Below, piece by piece: positions 7,641 through 13,537 of a stretch of 16,961 nt of DNA. The notes under the pieces were generated by a model. That model saw nothing but the letters and a program-made list of their open reading frames with translations, searched no databases and had not been told where the DNA came from. Where the stretch lies: contig JAJYKO010000026.1 of NCBI GenBank assembly GCA_021788565.1, forward strand, positions 1 to 16,961. The letters run 5' to 3'. Within the stretch, counting starts at the first letter, position 1. Every line of letters starts with the position of its first letter. The stretch comes from Chloroflexota bacterium. Lineage in GTDB: Bacteria; Chloroflexota; UBA6077. Both the position numbers and the translations under genes were made by a program.

Positions 7641-8117
7641 CGTGTTGGTGTACGACTGTACACTGCTATTCGTAGAACGAGCGACCCAGATTTCTCTCCG
7701 GAGCGTTCTCTTGTCCCAATCTGGCTATGCCACGGCTAATCGCGGCGATGCGGCTGACCGATATTATCTGTAGTGTTCTGCAACCCGTCTGAGTAGTGGC
7801 CCACCCAGGTTACGGTTTACGCCCAACATTCGCCATCGCTCGAAGGGATACTGAACGGGAGACGAGAGCTTCCTGAGGCATCTAGCTCAGGGCATCGCCC
7901 TGCACTATCCGAGATCGCGCTGCTGGCAAGCCGAAGAAGTCAGGGCAAATGGCGTTCTGCGTGCTTGGGGCTGTAGAGGGTCTGGCCCAACTCCCAGCCT
8001 GATGCCCCCATCGTCGCCCTCTGCGAATACCACATCGTCCGATGAGAGCAATTGCCCACCAGTAAGCCCCTAGAGGACCCGCTACCACCGCCTCGAGGCC
8101 TCCGGGTGCTTTCGGGG
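7641..8117. other. Unassigned intergenic DNA with a small palindrome
   Basis: No protein I recognise is encoded here on either strand. GTGTACGACTGTACAC (7648-7663) is a palindrome with six-base arms and could be an orphan operator. CCAGATT (7686-7692) and AATCTGG (7718-7724) are a second inverted pair. The stretch probably holds decayed accessory genes. Confidence 0.45.
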
Positions 8118-8426
8118 CTAGGGCTTCTTGTATATTTTGTGGTCCCCGATCCTGCGCCATCGTAGCACCGGGTCAGCATCTTCATCCGACACGATTTCAA
8201 ATGTGGCCCTTCCGTCCGGGCCAGCGAAGCTCCAGGTCATCCCGAAGATACCTGGATGATCGGTCAGTCGCTCGACCCTTAACTCAGCGGGCCAGTTGGG
8301 GATGTGATCCGGCTCAGGCTTGCAAGCCTCGATCATCTTATGAACCGCCTTCATGAATAAACCCTGTTCTCGATCCCCTAACCGCTTGAAGTCGCCGTCG
8401 AACTCAGGCGCGGTGTCGTACTTCAT
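8118..8426 (-). CDS. RelE/ParE-superfamily toxin
   Basis: This 102-residue basic protein has the layout of RelE/ParE toxins: an N-terminal FDGDFKRL helix segment, a central ELRVERLTDHPGIFGMTWSF, and a closing strand VLRWRRIGDHKIYKKP. Members of the superfamily either cut mRNA on the ribosome or poison gyrase; which applies cannot be decided here. Its ATG overlaps the antitoxin stop codon by four bases (ATGA), the classic coupled arrangement. The pairing of a RelE/ParE-like toxin with an AbrB-type antitoxin is less common than with ribbon-helix-helix or Xre partners. The gene looks complete. Confidence 0.83.
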   Translation of the reverse strand: MKYDTAPEFDGDFKRLGDREQGLFMKAVHKMIEACKPEPDHIPNWPAELRVERLTDHPGIFGMTWSFAGPDGRATFEIVSDEDADPVLRWRRIGDHKIYKKP

Positions 8427-8725
8427 CTGCTTCTGCGAGCGGCCTTGGACTCAACAGCCAGTTTCTCCAAATGGCTCATGAGATCTTCGCCCGACTCGTG
8501 CCGGGTGAAATCGCCCCGATTGTAGGACGCCTGAACCTCCCGCTCCCGCCTCTGCCATTCCTCGGTCCAGAACCAGGCCGCGGAAGCGGCCACAGTAATC
8601 TGAGGACGCAACTCAATGACTCCATCCTCTCGCCGGACAGCGTCGAATAGCACCTCGCCCGTCTGATTGGGACGGACTTCCTTGGGCAAGGTCACCGTGC
8701 CCCTCTCGGACATCTTGACTGTCAT
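8423..8725 (-). CDS. AbrB/SpoVT-type antitoxin
   Basis: Residues 1-45 fit the swapped-hairpin AbrB DNA-binding fold: MTVKMSERGTVTLPKEVR, then a DGVIELRPQ strand. The rest is a charged, probably flexible toxin-binding tail with WTEEWQRREREVQ and ESGEDLMSHLEKLAVESK. The start is the ATG at 8723-8725, six bases after a strong GGAGGTG. An in-frame GTG three codons earlier (8732-8734) overlaps that ribosome binding site and is less likely. The product is 100 residues. The gene is the first of a two-gene operon with a near-consensus promoter, and AbrB-type antitoxins usually repress their own promoter. Confidence 0.85.
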   Translation of the reverse strand: MTVKMSERGTVTLPKEVRPNQTGEVLFDAVRREDGVIELRPQITVAASAAWFWTEEWQRREREVQASYNRGDFTRHESGEDLMSHLEKLAVESKAARRSR

Positions 8726-8753
8726 GTGCTGCACCTCCAGCCGTCGTAACAGG

Positions 8754-8782
8754 ATTATAGCATTTCTGGGTCCAGATGCCCA
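8754..8782 (-). promoter_or_regulatory. Sigma-70-type promoter for the AbrB/ParE-like pair
   Basis: Read on the minus strand, a perfect TATAAT (8754-8759) lies 17 bases after TGGGCA (8777-8782, 4/6 of consensus). The predicted transcript starts about 20 bases before the antitoxin ATG. The heptamer CAGAAAT occurs as a direct repeat around the -35 region and TTCTG/CAGAA form a small dyad upstream, both possible antitoxin-binding sites. Confidence 0.72.
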
Positions 8783-8810
8783 CTATTTCTGCATGACAGA
8801 ATTGCTGTAG

Positions 8811-8912
8811 TCCGGCATCCGGTTCTACCTCAAATCGAACGCCGATCCTCCCGCCGCCGTGGTTTGCCGAGTGCTGCCTCAGCTCACTTCCTACTTGGAA
8901 GCGCTGCTGTGA
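8811..8912 (+). pseudogene. Possible C-terminal scrap of an AbiEi-type antitoxin
   Basis: An open frame of 33 codons runs from an upstream TAG to a TGA at 8910-8912, ending VLPQLTSYLEALL. That stop overlaps the GTG start of the AbiEii-like gene by four bases (GTGA), the arrangement expected of an AbiEi-AbiEii pair. There is no start codon or ribosome binding site, so if real it is only the tail of a lost antitoxin. The sequence match is weak; position is the main argument. Confidence 0.3.
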
Positions 8913-9236
8913 GTCCGAACCAGACATCGTTGAGCGAGTCTTCCATCCGGGCACGGCTGCTCAACATCGCGAAGCGTGAAAGGCGCGATTTCAACGTCGT
9001 CCTAAACCTGTTCTACCAGGAAAGACTCCTGGCACGACTGGCAGCCAGCCGATATCGGGACCGGTTCCTTCTGAAGGGCGCACTCCCGCTATTCGCAATC
9101 GCCGCACCGAGGCAACTCATATTCGGTCGCCCCACGAAGGATGTGGACCTCAGAGCGGACGGCATCGGCAACGACCCAGACCAACTCCCGTGGTGGCCGC
9201 ATACTCCGTCGAGACTGTTGTGGCAATGAAATTGTC
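8909..9236 (+). pseudogene. AbiEii-type nucleotidyltransferase toxin, internally deleted and truncated
   Basis: AbiEii toxins are nucleotidyltransferases of about 250-300 residues that modify tRNA and act in phage abortive infection. From a GTG at 8909, seven bases after GGAAG, the first 93 codons match the family: FYQERLLARL, then FLLKGALPLF (K56, usual KGG altered to KGA) and RPTKDVDLRA (D78, D80). After GNDPDQL (about base 9187) the frame drifts and stops at 9229. A different frame then reads VVAAYSVETVVAMKL (9190-9234), which matches the family's later AYPLETVIAEK segment. So the middle of the gene has been deleted with a frameshift, and everything after that motif is lost. It is not functional. 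Confidence 0.8.
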
Positions 9237-9251
9237 TGACTGCTCCCTCGC

Positions 9252-9305
9252 GGGCAGGCTTTCCGCCGGGCAGAAGCCGCCCATCGCCGGCAGGAGCCGG
9301 CTCCT
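9252..9305. repeat. REP-like cluster of palindromes
   Basis: GGGCAGGCTT (9252-9261) pairs with AAGCCGCCC (9274-9282) through nine pairs and one bulge. Next comes a perfect 14-base palindrome, AGGAGCCGGCTCCT (9292-9305). The cluster starts right after the broken AbiEii gene and resembles extragenic palindromic repeats of other bacteria. The rest of 9306-9464 shows no gene; the ribosome binding site of the next gene (AGGAAG) is near 9449. Confidence 0.5.
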
Positions 9306-9464
9306 ACACACGGCCGGGAGGCACGTCTCGGAAATGTGACGGCCACCCTAGCTACCTGTCCCATTGCACGGGGACTGGCGGCTGCATTACCCTTAGGCAA
9401 AGGGGCCGGTCCTCGCGGGAGGTCCGGAATGCCGCCCAGTAAGCTCACCAGGAAGTAAGCCAGG

Positions 9465-11189
9465 ATGAAACTCCCCCTCGAGCAGCGACTGCGCGCGATA
9501 GACCATCGGGGCTACCCAGCTTACAAAGATCTTGCTGGCGAGTACGCCTTTCCCGGCTTCGTTCTCTACCTCGATCACGTCCAGGGTGACCCGTTCGCCT
9601 CTCCCTCCCTGCTGCGAGTACGGGTTCCCCAGAAGCAGGCCGCCTTCCCTCCGGAACTCTTCTCCACACCCGTGCGCCGGGTCGCGCTGCGGGACTACCT
9701 GACCCGGCAGTTCGCGGCCGCCATCCGCCGCTTCGTCAAGGGGAACCGCGGCACAGGCAAAAGCGGCATGGTCGCCGTGGACGTGGGGGGACAGGAGATC
9801 CTGGACCGCACCTCCTGCCTGGTGACGGACCAGTTCGCGGAGATTCGCTTCGCGGCGGGGCTCCCCGCCGCCGGGCGCTCGGTGCTGGCGGGCGAGGCGA
9901 TCGCCATGTTCCACCAGGAGATCCCGAAGCTGGTGCAGGCGTCCCTCTACTATTCCGCTCTAGACCGGGACGCTGTCCGCCGGCATGTGGAGGTGGCCGA
10001 GGACGCCGAGGCGCTGCGGGGTCAACTGGAGGCGAATGGGCTGGTGGCTTTCGTGGCCGATGGGGCAATCCTGCCGCGCGAGAGCGGTATCAGCCCGAGG
10101 CCGATGCCGGCCGTACAGGCGGTGCAGTTCACCTCCCCTCCGGAGCTGAGGGTAGAGGTCTCCGTTCCCAACCGAGGGAAGATCCCCGGCATGGGCATCC
10201 CCGCCGGGATCACGGTGATCGTGGGCGGGGGCTACCACGGCAAGTCCACGCTGCTATCCGCTATAGAGATGGGCGTGTACAACCACATCCCGGGCGACGG
10301 GAGGGAGTACGTGGTGAGCACGGCAGACGCGGTGAAGATTCGGGCCGAGGACGGCCGCCGGGTGGAGAAGGTGAATATCTCGCCCTTTATCTCCAACCTG
10401 CCGTTCCAGAAGGACACCACGGCATTCTCCACCGACAACGCCAGCGGCAGCACCTCCCAGGCGGCCAACATCGTGGAAGCGTTGGAGGCCGGCTCGAAGC
10501 TACTGCTGATGGACGAGGATAGCTGCGCCACCAACTTCATGATTCGCGACGAGAAGATGCAGAAGCTGGTGCCCAAGGCGAAGGAGCCGATCACGCCCTA
10601 CATCGATCAAGTCCGGAACCTCTACAGAGAGCTCGGAGTGTCAACCATCCTGGTGATGGGCGGATCGGGCGACTACTTCGAGGTGGCGGACACGGTCATA
10701 TTCTTGGATCGCTACGTCCCGAGGGTGGTGACCGACCGCGCACGGGAAATCGCGGCGCACGATCCCAACCCGCGCTTGCCCGAGGCACCAGGGGGCTTCG
10801 GCAGGCTAGTGGCCAGGATACCTCTGGCTGAGAGCTTCAATCCCTACCGTGGACAGCGGGTGAAGGTGCGGGGACGCGGGGTGGACGCCGTGCAGTTCGG
10901 GCAGGAGAGCATCGACCTGGACGATGTGGAGCAGCTTGTGGACCCGTCCCAGAGCGAGGGGATCGCCAACATGCTGTTGTATGCGGTCAACCAAGGCTAC
11001 TTCGATAGCCGCTCTACGCTGACCCAGGTGCTGGAGCGGATCTACTCCGACGTCGCGGCTCGAGGCCTGGACGTCATCGCGCCCTTCGGATCCGGCCGGC
11101 ACCCCGGCGACTACGCCCTTCCCCGCCCGCAGGACGCCGCCGCGGCCATCAACCGCCTTCGGACGCTCACTGCAAGGCAAGTACCCTGA
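9465..11189 (+). CDS. COG3044-type (PF09818) P-loop ATPase of the ABC class
   Basis: This 574-residue soluble protein matches the 'predicted ATPase of the ABC class' family. It has a Walker A variant, GGGYHGKST (K260), the serine/glycine-rich STDNASGSTSQAAN near residue 324, and Walker B LLLMDEDSCATNF (D350, E351). These are followed by the family's TILVMGGSGDYFEVADTVI near 394. No membrane segment is visible, so it is not a transporter subunit. The biological role is unsettled; as I recall, a trypanosome relative (MRB1590) binds nucleic acid and belongs to the RNA-editing machinery. The ATG lies nine bases after AGGAAG. It stands alone between a broken AbiE locus and a MazEF pair, with TA-like surroundings but no obvious partner. 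Length and motifs look intact. Confidence 0.9.
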   Translation: MKLPLEQRLRAIDHRGYPAYKDLAGEYAFPGFVLYLDHVQGDPFASPSLLRVRVPQKQAAFPPELFSTPVRRVALRDYLTRQFAAAIRRFVKGNRGTGKSGMVAVDVGGQEILDRTSCLVTDQFAEIRFAAGLPAAGRSVLAGEAIAMFHQEIPKLVQASLYYSALDRDAVRRHVEVAEDAEALRGQLEANGLVAFVADGAILPRESGISPRPMPAVQAVQFTSPPELRVEVSVPNRGKIPGMGIPAGITVIVGGGYHGKSTLLSAIEMGVYNHIPGDGREYVVSTADAVKIRAEDGRRVEKVNISPFISNLPFQKDTTAFSTDNASGSTSQAANIVEALEAGSKLLLMDEDSCATNFMIRDEKMQKLVPKAKEPITPYIDQVRNLYRELGVSTILVMGGSGDYFEVADTVIFLDRYVPRVVTDRAREIAAHDPNPRLPEAPGGFGRLVARIPLAESFNPYRGQRVKVRGRGVDAVQFGQESIDLDDVEQLVDPSQSEGIANMLLYAVNQGYFDSRSTLTQVLERIYSDVAARGLDVIAPFGSGRHPGDYALPRPQDAAAAINRLRTLTARQVP

Positions 11190-11245
11190 CCAAAACGAGC
11201 ATCAGCCACGGATCATACCGCGTGTAGTCGGATTCGTATCTACTC

Positions 11246-11274
11246 TTGACTGCGTACGTGTCTTGCAGTATCTT
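11246..11274 (+). promoter_or_regulatory. Candidate sigma-70 promoter upstream of the MazEF pair
   Basis: TTGACT (11246-11251, 5/6) and TATCTT (11269-11274, 4/6) are 17 bases apart. The next gene starts about 178 bases downstream, beyond the large hairpin at 11324-11395, so the leader RNA would contain that structure. Confidence 0.5.
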
Positions 11275-11323
11275 GAGGATAGGAGCATGGTTCAGCAGTA
11301 GGGTCGCAGTGTGGGATGGGGAA

Positions 11324-11395
11324 GGGAGGGCGAAGCTCCTGCTGAGCCGCCTGTTTCCTACCGGCGTGGCGGCTCGCCGGGAGGCTCGCCCTCCC
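11324..11395. repeat. Long imperfect inverted repeat (REP/MITE-like hairpin)
   Basis: Two 28-base arms, 11324-11351 and 11368-11395, are complementary at 23 of 28 positions around a 16-base loop. The outer ten pairs (GGGAGGGCGA with TCGCCCTCCC) and the inner eight (GAGCCGCC with GGCGGCTC) are perfect. It is G+C-rich with no T tract, so it is more likely a mobile palindromic repeat than a terminator. Confidence 0.75.
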
Positions 11396-11451
11396 CCGAC
11401 TGTCACCCCATCTGCCCGCTCTCCTGAGCCATGCCAGGATAGGAGGTAGAG

Positions 11452-11739
11452 ATGAGCAAGACATCCACGGTGAGCAAGACTGTGACGGTACGAGTGGATG
11501 AGAAGGACTACGCCAGGATGGAGGCACTGCGCGACCGGGAACGGTTCCCGAGCCAGAGCGACTTCATCCGTGAAGCCATCCGGCGGATGTTGAGGGAAGA
11601 GCGGCGCAGTCGGGTCAGGGCGGAGTCAAGAGCCCTGGCAGCTCAGCAACTCGTGTCCGAGGATGCACGGCGGTGGGCCGAGGCATCGGCAGAAGGGCTG
11701 GCCGAGAGATGGGATAGAGCCGATCGAGGAGAGATTTAG
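11452..11739 (+). CDS. Ribbon-helix-helix antitoxin of a MazEF-type pair
   Basis: This 95-residue protein has a ribbon-helix-helix DNA-binding domain: the strand KTVTVRVDEKDYARMEAL (about residues 9-26), then the helix pair SQSDFIREAIRRMLREE. A charged tail follows (ARRWAEASAEGLAERWDRAD) and probably wraps the toxin. The ATG follows AGGAGGTAGAG, a very strong ribosome binding site. The stop codon TAG abuts the toxin's GTG with no gap. CopG-like antitoxins of this type commonly accompany MazF toxins and repress their shared promoter. Confidence 0.88.
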   Translation: MSKTSTVSKTVTVRVDEKDYARMEALRDRERFPSQSDFIREAIRRMLREERRSRVRAESRALAAQQLVSEDARRWAEASAEGLAERWDRADRGEI

Positions 11740-12078
11740 GTGGAACAAGTCGAGAGGCCAATCGAGAGGGGTGATGTCTTTCGAGCTGTCCTGCCCGGTC
11801 CCGGCCATCAGACCCGAGGGCCTCATTACGCAGTCGTTGTCTCCGACGAGCCGTACAACTGGCTTTCGACTCTGGTGGTCGTTCCCCTCTCTAGCAGCGC
11901 GCAACCCTCGACCACGCATCCGGAGTTCCACTTTCGGGGAGCACGGACACGAGCCCTCGTGGAGCAGATTACGGCGGTGGACAAACGCTACCTGCGGGAG
12001 AAGGTCGACAATCTATCCGGCACCGACGCAATGGATGTCATCGACGAGCAACTCCGCTACCTGCTGGCGCTGGACTAG
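11740..12078 (+). CDS. MazF/PemK-type endoribonuclease toxin
   Basis: MazF toxins are mRNA interferases that cut single-stranded RNA at short motifs. This 112-residue protein has the family's opening IERGDVFRAVLPGPG, the core GPHYAVVVSDE (residues about 27-37), the strand STLVVVPLSSS near 43, and ALVEQITAVDKRYL near 70. The start is a GTG directly after the antitoxin stop, with GAGGAGAG seven to eight bases upstream inside the antitoxin gene. The absence of any gap suggests that re-initiation sets the toxin level. It looks complete. It converges on queF with 44 bases between the stops. Confidence 0.9.
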   Translation: MEQVERPIERGDVFRAVLPGPGHQTRGPHYAVVVSDEPYNWLSTLVVVPLSSSAQPSTTHPEFHFRGARTRALVEQITAVDKRYLREKVDNLSGTDAMDVIDEQLRYLLALD

Positions 12079-12122
12079 TAGCGTTCAGAGTTCGCCCGGT
12101 CATCCTTCTACATCGTGTCTGG

Positions 12123-12536
12123 CTACTCGCCGCTCGACGCTCCGGCCTCCGTCAGGCCGTTGAGGCTGGGGGTCTCGCTCCGGACGAAGGGATAGCTGGC
12201 CTTCACCACGGTGCCGATGCCGCCCCGCACGTTGAATTCCCCCACCACCGTCATCCGGCGCGGCCTGATGGTCCGAACCAGGTCGTTCAGGATGATGTTG
12301 GTCACGTCCTCGTGGAAGTGCCCCTCGTGACGAAAGGACCAGAGGTACAGCTTCAGGCTTTTCAGCTCCACCAGATGCTCGTCCGGCACGAAGCTGATCC
12401 TGATGGTGGCGAAATCGGGCTGGCCCGTCATAGGGCAGACGCAGGTGAACTCGTCGGTGGAGAACTCCACGTCGTAGTCCCGGTCGGGATGAGGGTTCGG
12501 TATCGGCATTAACTCTTTGGAAGGCTTCGTTGGCAT
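12123..12536 (-). CDS. queF: NADPH-dependent preQ0 (7-cyano-7-deazaguanine) reductase
   Basis: QueF reduces the nitrile of preQ0 to the amine of preQ1 in queuosine synthesis. This 137-residue protein is the short, one-domain type. It has the catalytic cysteine in [14 protein letters not shown] (C34) with D41 seven residues later, the signature ELKSLKLY (57-64) and the substrate-binding HFHED (H75, E76). The ATG at 12534-12536 follows GGAGAG. Upstream is a terminator that closes the rpsU unit, so queF probably has its own promoter in the short gap or is reached by readthrough. No other queuosine gene is in the window. Confidence 0.95.
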   Translation of the reverse strand: MPTKPSKELMPIPNPHPDRDYDVEFSTDEFTCVCPMTGQPDFATIRISFVPDEHLVELKSLKLYLWSFRHEGHFHEDVTNIILNDLVRTIRPRRMTVVGEFNVRGGIGTVVKASYPFVRSETPSLNGLTEAGASSGE

Positions 12537-12554
12537 GTGAACTCTCCGCTTGGA

Positions 12555-12595
12555 GGAAAACAACCAATAGCAGGGCCAGAACCCGGCCCTGCTAT
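12555..12595 (-). terminator. Rho-independent terminator after rpsU
   Basis: ATAGCAGGGCC and GGCCCTGCTAT (12567-12577 and 12585-12595) form a perfect 11-pair stem with a 7-base loop. Read on the minus strand the stem is followed by TGGTTGTTTTCC. It lies 37 bases past the rpsU stop and about 30 bases before the queF start. Confidence 0.82.
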
Positions 12596-12631
12596 CCTTA
12601 GATTTCGATGTTGGACGATAAGCTTGCTGCG

Positions 12632-12856
12632 CTAGCGGGAGCTGAAACCGCCGCGGCGCTTCCTGTCGGCAGCCTTCTGCTTGCGGCGCTTCAGTTTGCG
12701 GGCGGCCTCTTTCTCCTTCATCCGGCGCTGCTCCCCAGGACCGACGAAGAAGCGGCGCTTCTTCAAGTCCTTGAGAATGCCGGACCTGGCCATACCGCGC
12801 TTGAAGCGAGACAGTAGCTCCTCGACGGACTCGCCGTCCCGTGCGATTACCTGCAT
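12632..12856 (-). CDS. rpsU: 30S ribosomal protein S21
   Basis: S21 is a small, very basic protein of the small ribosomal subunit involved in start-site selection. The 74 residues follow the family: [20 protein letters not shown], then [20 protein letters not shown], and an Arg/Lys-rich tail. The ATG overlaps the stop of the zinc-ribbon gene by one base (TGATG), with GGAGGGG six bases upstream, so the two are translationally coupled. A terminator follows. Confidence 0.95.
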   Translation of the reverse strand: MQVIARDGESVEELLSRFKRGMARSGILKDLKKRRFFVGPGEQRRMKEKEAARKLKRRKQKAADRKRRGGFSSR

Positions 12857-13194
12857 CAGTAACCCCTCCCATAGCCACCGCTATTGCTGCTACGCATCTG
12901 CGAGTAGCAATCAGAGCAGTAGACGGGCTTATCCCCTCTAGGCTGGAATGGAACCTCGGTCTCCTTGCCGCAGCTGGCACACACCGCGGGGTACATCTGG
13001 CGAGGTTCGCGGCTACGGCCACCGCCGAAGCCACGGGCATCACCCCGCTCTGCTCTGCGGGCCGCGCGGCACTCGGGGCACCGGGCGGGGTCGTTGGTGA
13101 ACCCCTTCTGTGCGAAAAACTCCTGTTCCTCAACCGTAAAGGGGAAGGAACGCCCACAATCGCGGCAGGTGAGGGTCCTCTCCGAAAATGCCAT
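12856..13194 (-). CDS. Double zinc-ribbon protein encoded with rpsU
   Basis: This 112-residue protein has two CxxC-CxxC units: CRDCG and CPEC (residues about 10-42), then [12 protein letters not shown] and CSDC (about 72-95). Each can hold one zinc. The N-terminal half matches the probable zinc-ribbon family with [14 protein letters not shown], and the C-terminal half has the [14 protein letters not shown] signature. A glycine/arginine-rich linker ([11 protein letters not shown]) and a glycine-rich tail suggest RNA contact. The ATG follows GGGAG. Overlap with rpsU hints at a ribosome- or cold-response-linked role, which is only inference. Confidence 0.87.
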   Translation of the reverse strand: MAFSERTLTCRDCGRSFPFTVEEQEFFAQKGFTNDPARCPECRAARRAERGDARGFGGGRSREPRQMYPAVCASCGKETEVPFQPRGDKPVYCSDCYSQMRSSNSGGYGRGY

Positions 13195-13537
13195 GTCATC
13201 TCCCTTAAGTAGTTCTCAGAACACGAACAGCGCAAGTCCAGGAGCCGGCCTGGATGGGATCGTTGACGCGAAGTGTGCCTGCGTGAGGGGACTCAAGAAG
13301 CAACACAAGGAGTCAAACGACGCCGCTGTCCGCATCATTTTATCACAACGGTTCGAACCACGCGATGCAACTGTCGCCGAGATCACCAAATCTTCGAGAC
13401 AATACATCATCTGCGCTGGAATGGCAAGGCGCGTGGCGGCATGGCGGCATTGCGACGTAGAGCAGCCATGACTATCATGTGTGTGCGCACCTCGGCAGTC
13501 GATGCAACGACCCAGTCTCCGGCAAGAGGGGAGAGCC
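13195..13537. other. Intergenic region between the zinc-ribbon and hydrolase genes
   Basis: This divergent intergenic region has no convincing gene. CCAGG (13231-13235) and CCTGG (13242-13246) form a small dyad upstream of the zinc-ribbon gene, and ATTTTATCACAA near 13337-13348 is the most AT-rich spot. The hydrolase promoter candidate is listed separately. Confidence 0.45.
13450..13478 (+). promoter_or_regulatory. Candidate promoter for the hydrolase gene
   Basis: TTGCGA (13450-13455, 4/6) and TATCAT (13473-13478, 5/6) have a 17-base spacer, with the hydrolase ATG about 60 bases downstream. Found by eye only. Confidence 0.45.

Noticed and set aside
7882..8160. 92-codon minus-strand frame before the ParE-like gene
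   Set aside because: It overlaps the end of a clear toxin gene, has no domain, and its composition looks like noncoding GC-rich sequence.
11246..11449. Plus-strand frame ahead of the MazEF pair
   Set aside because: It begins inside the promoter, runs through the large hairpin, and encodes no recognisable protein.
12537..12600. preQ1 riboswitch upstream of queF
   Set aside because: The hairpin is an 11-pair G+C-rich stem with a T tract, fitting a terminator; the short preQ1 pseudoknot with an A-rich tail is not visible.
13348..13360. GGTTCGAACC resembling the T-loop of a tRNA
   Set aside because: The flanking bases do not form a five-pair T stem, and no acceptor, anticodon or D arm can be folded on either strand.
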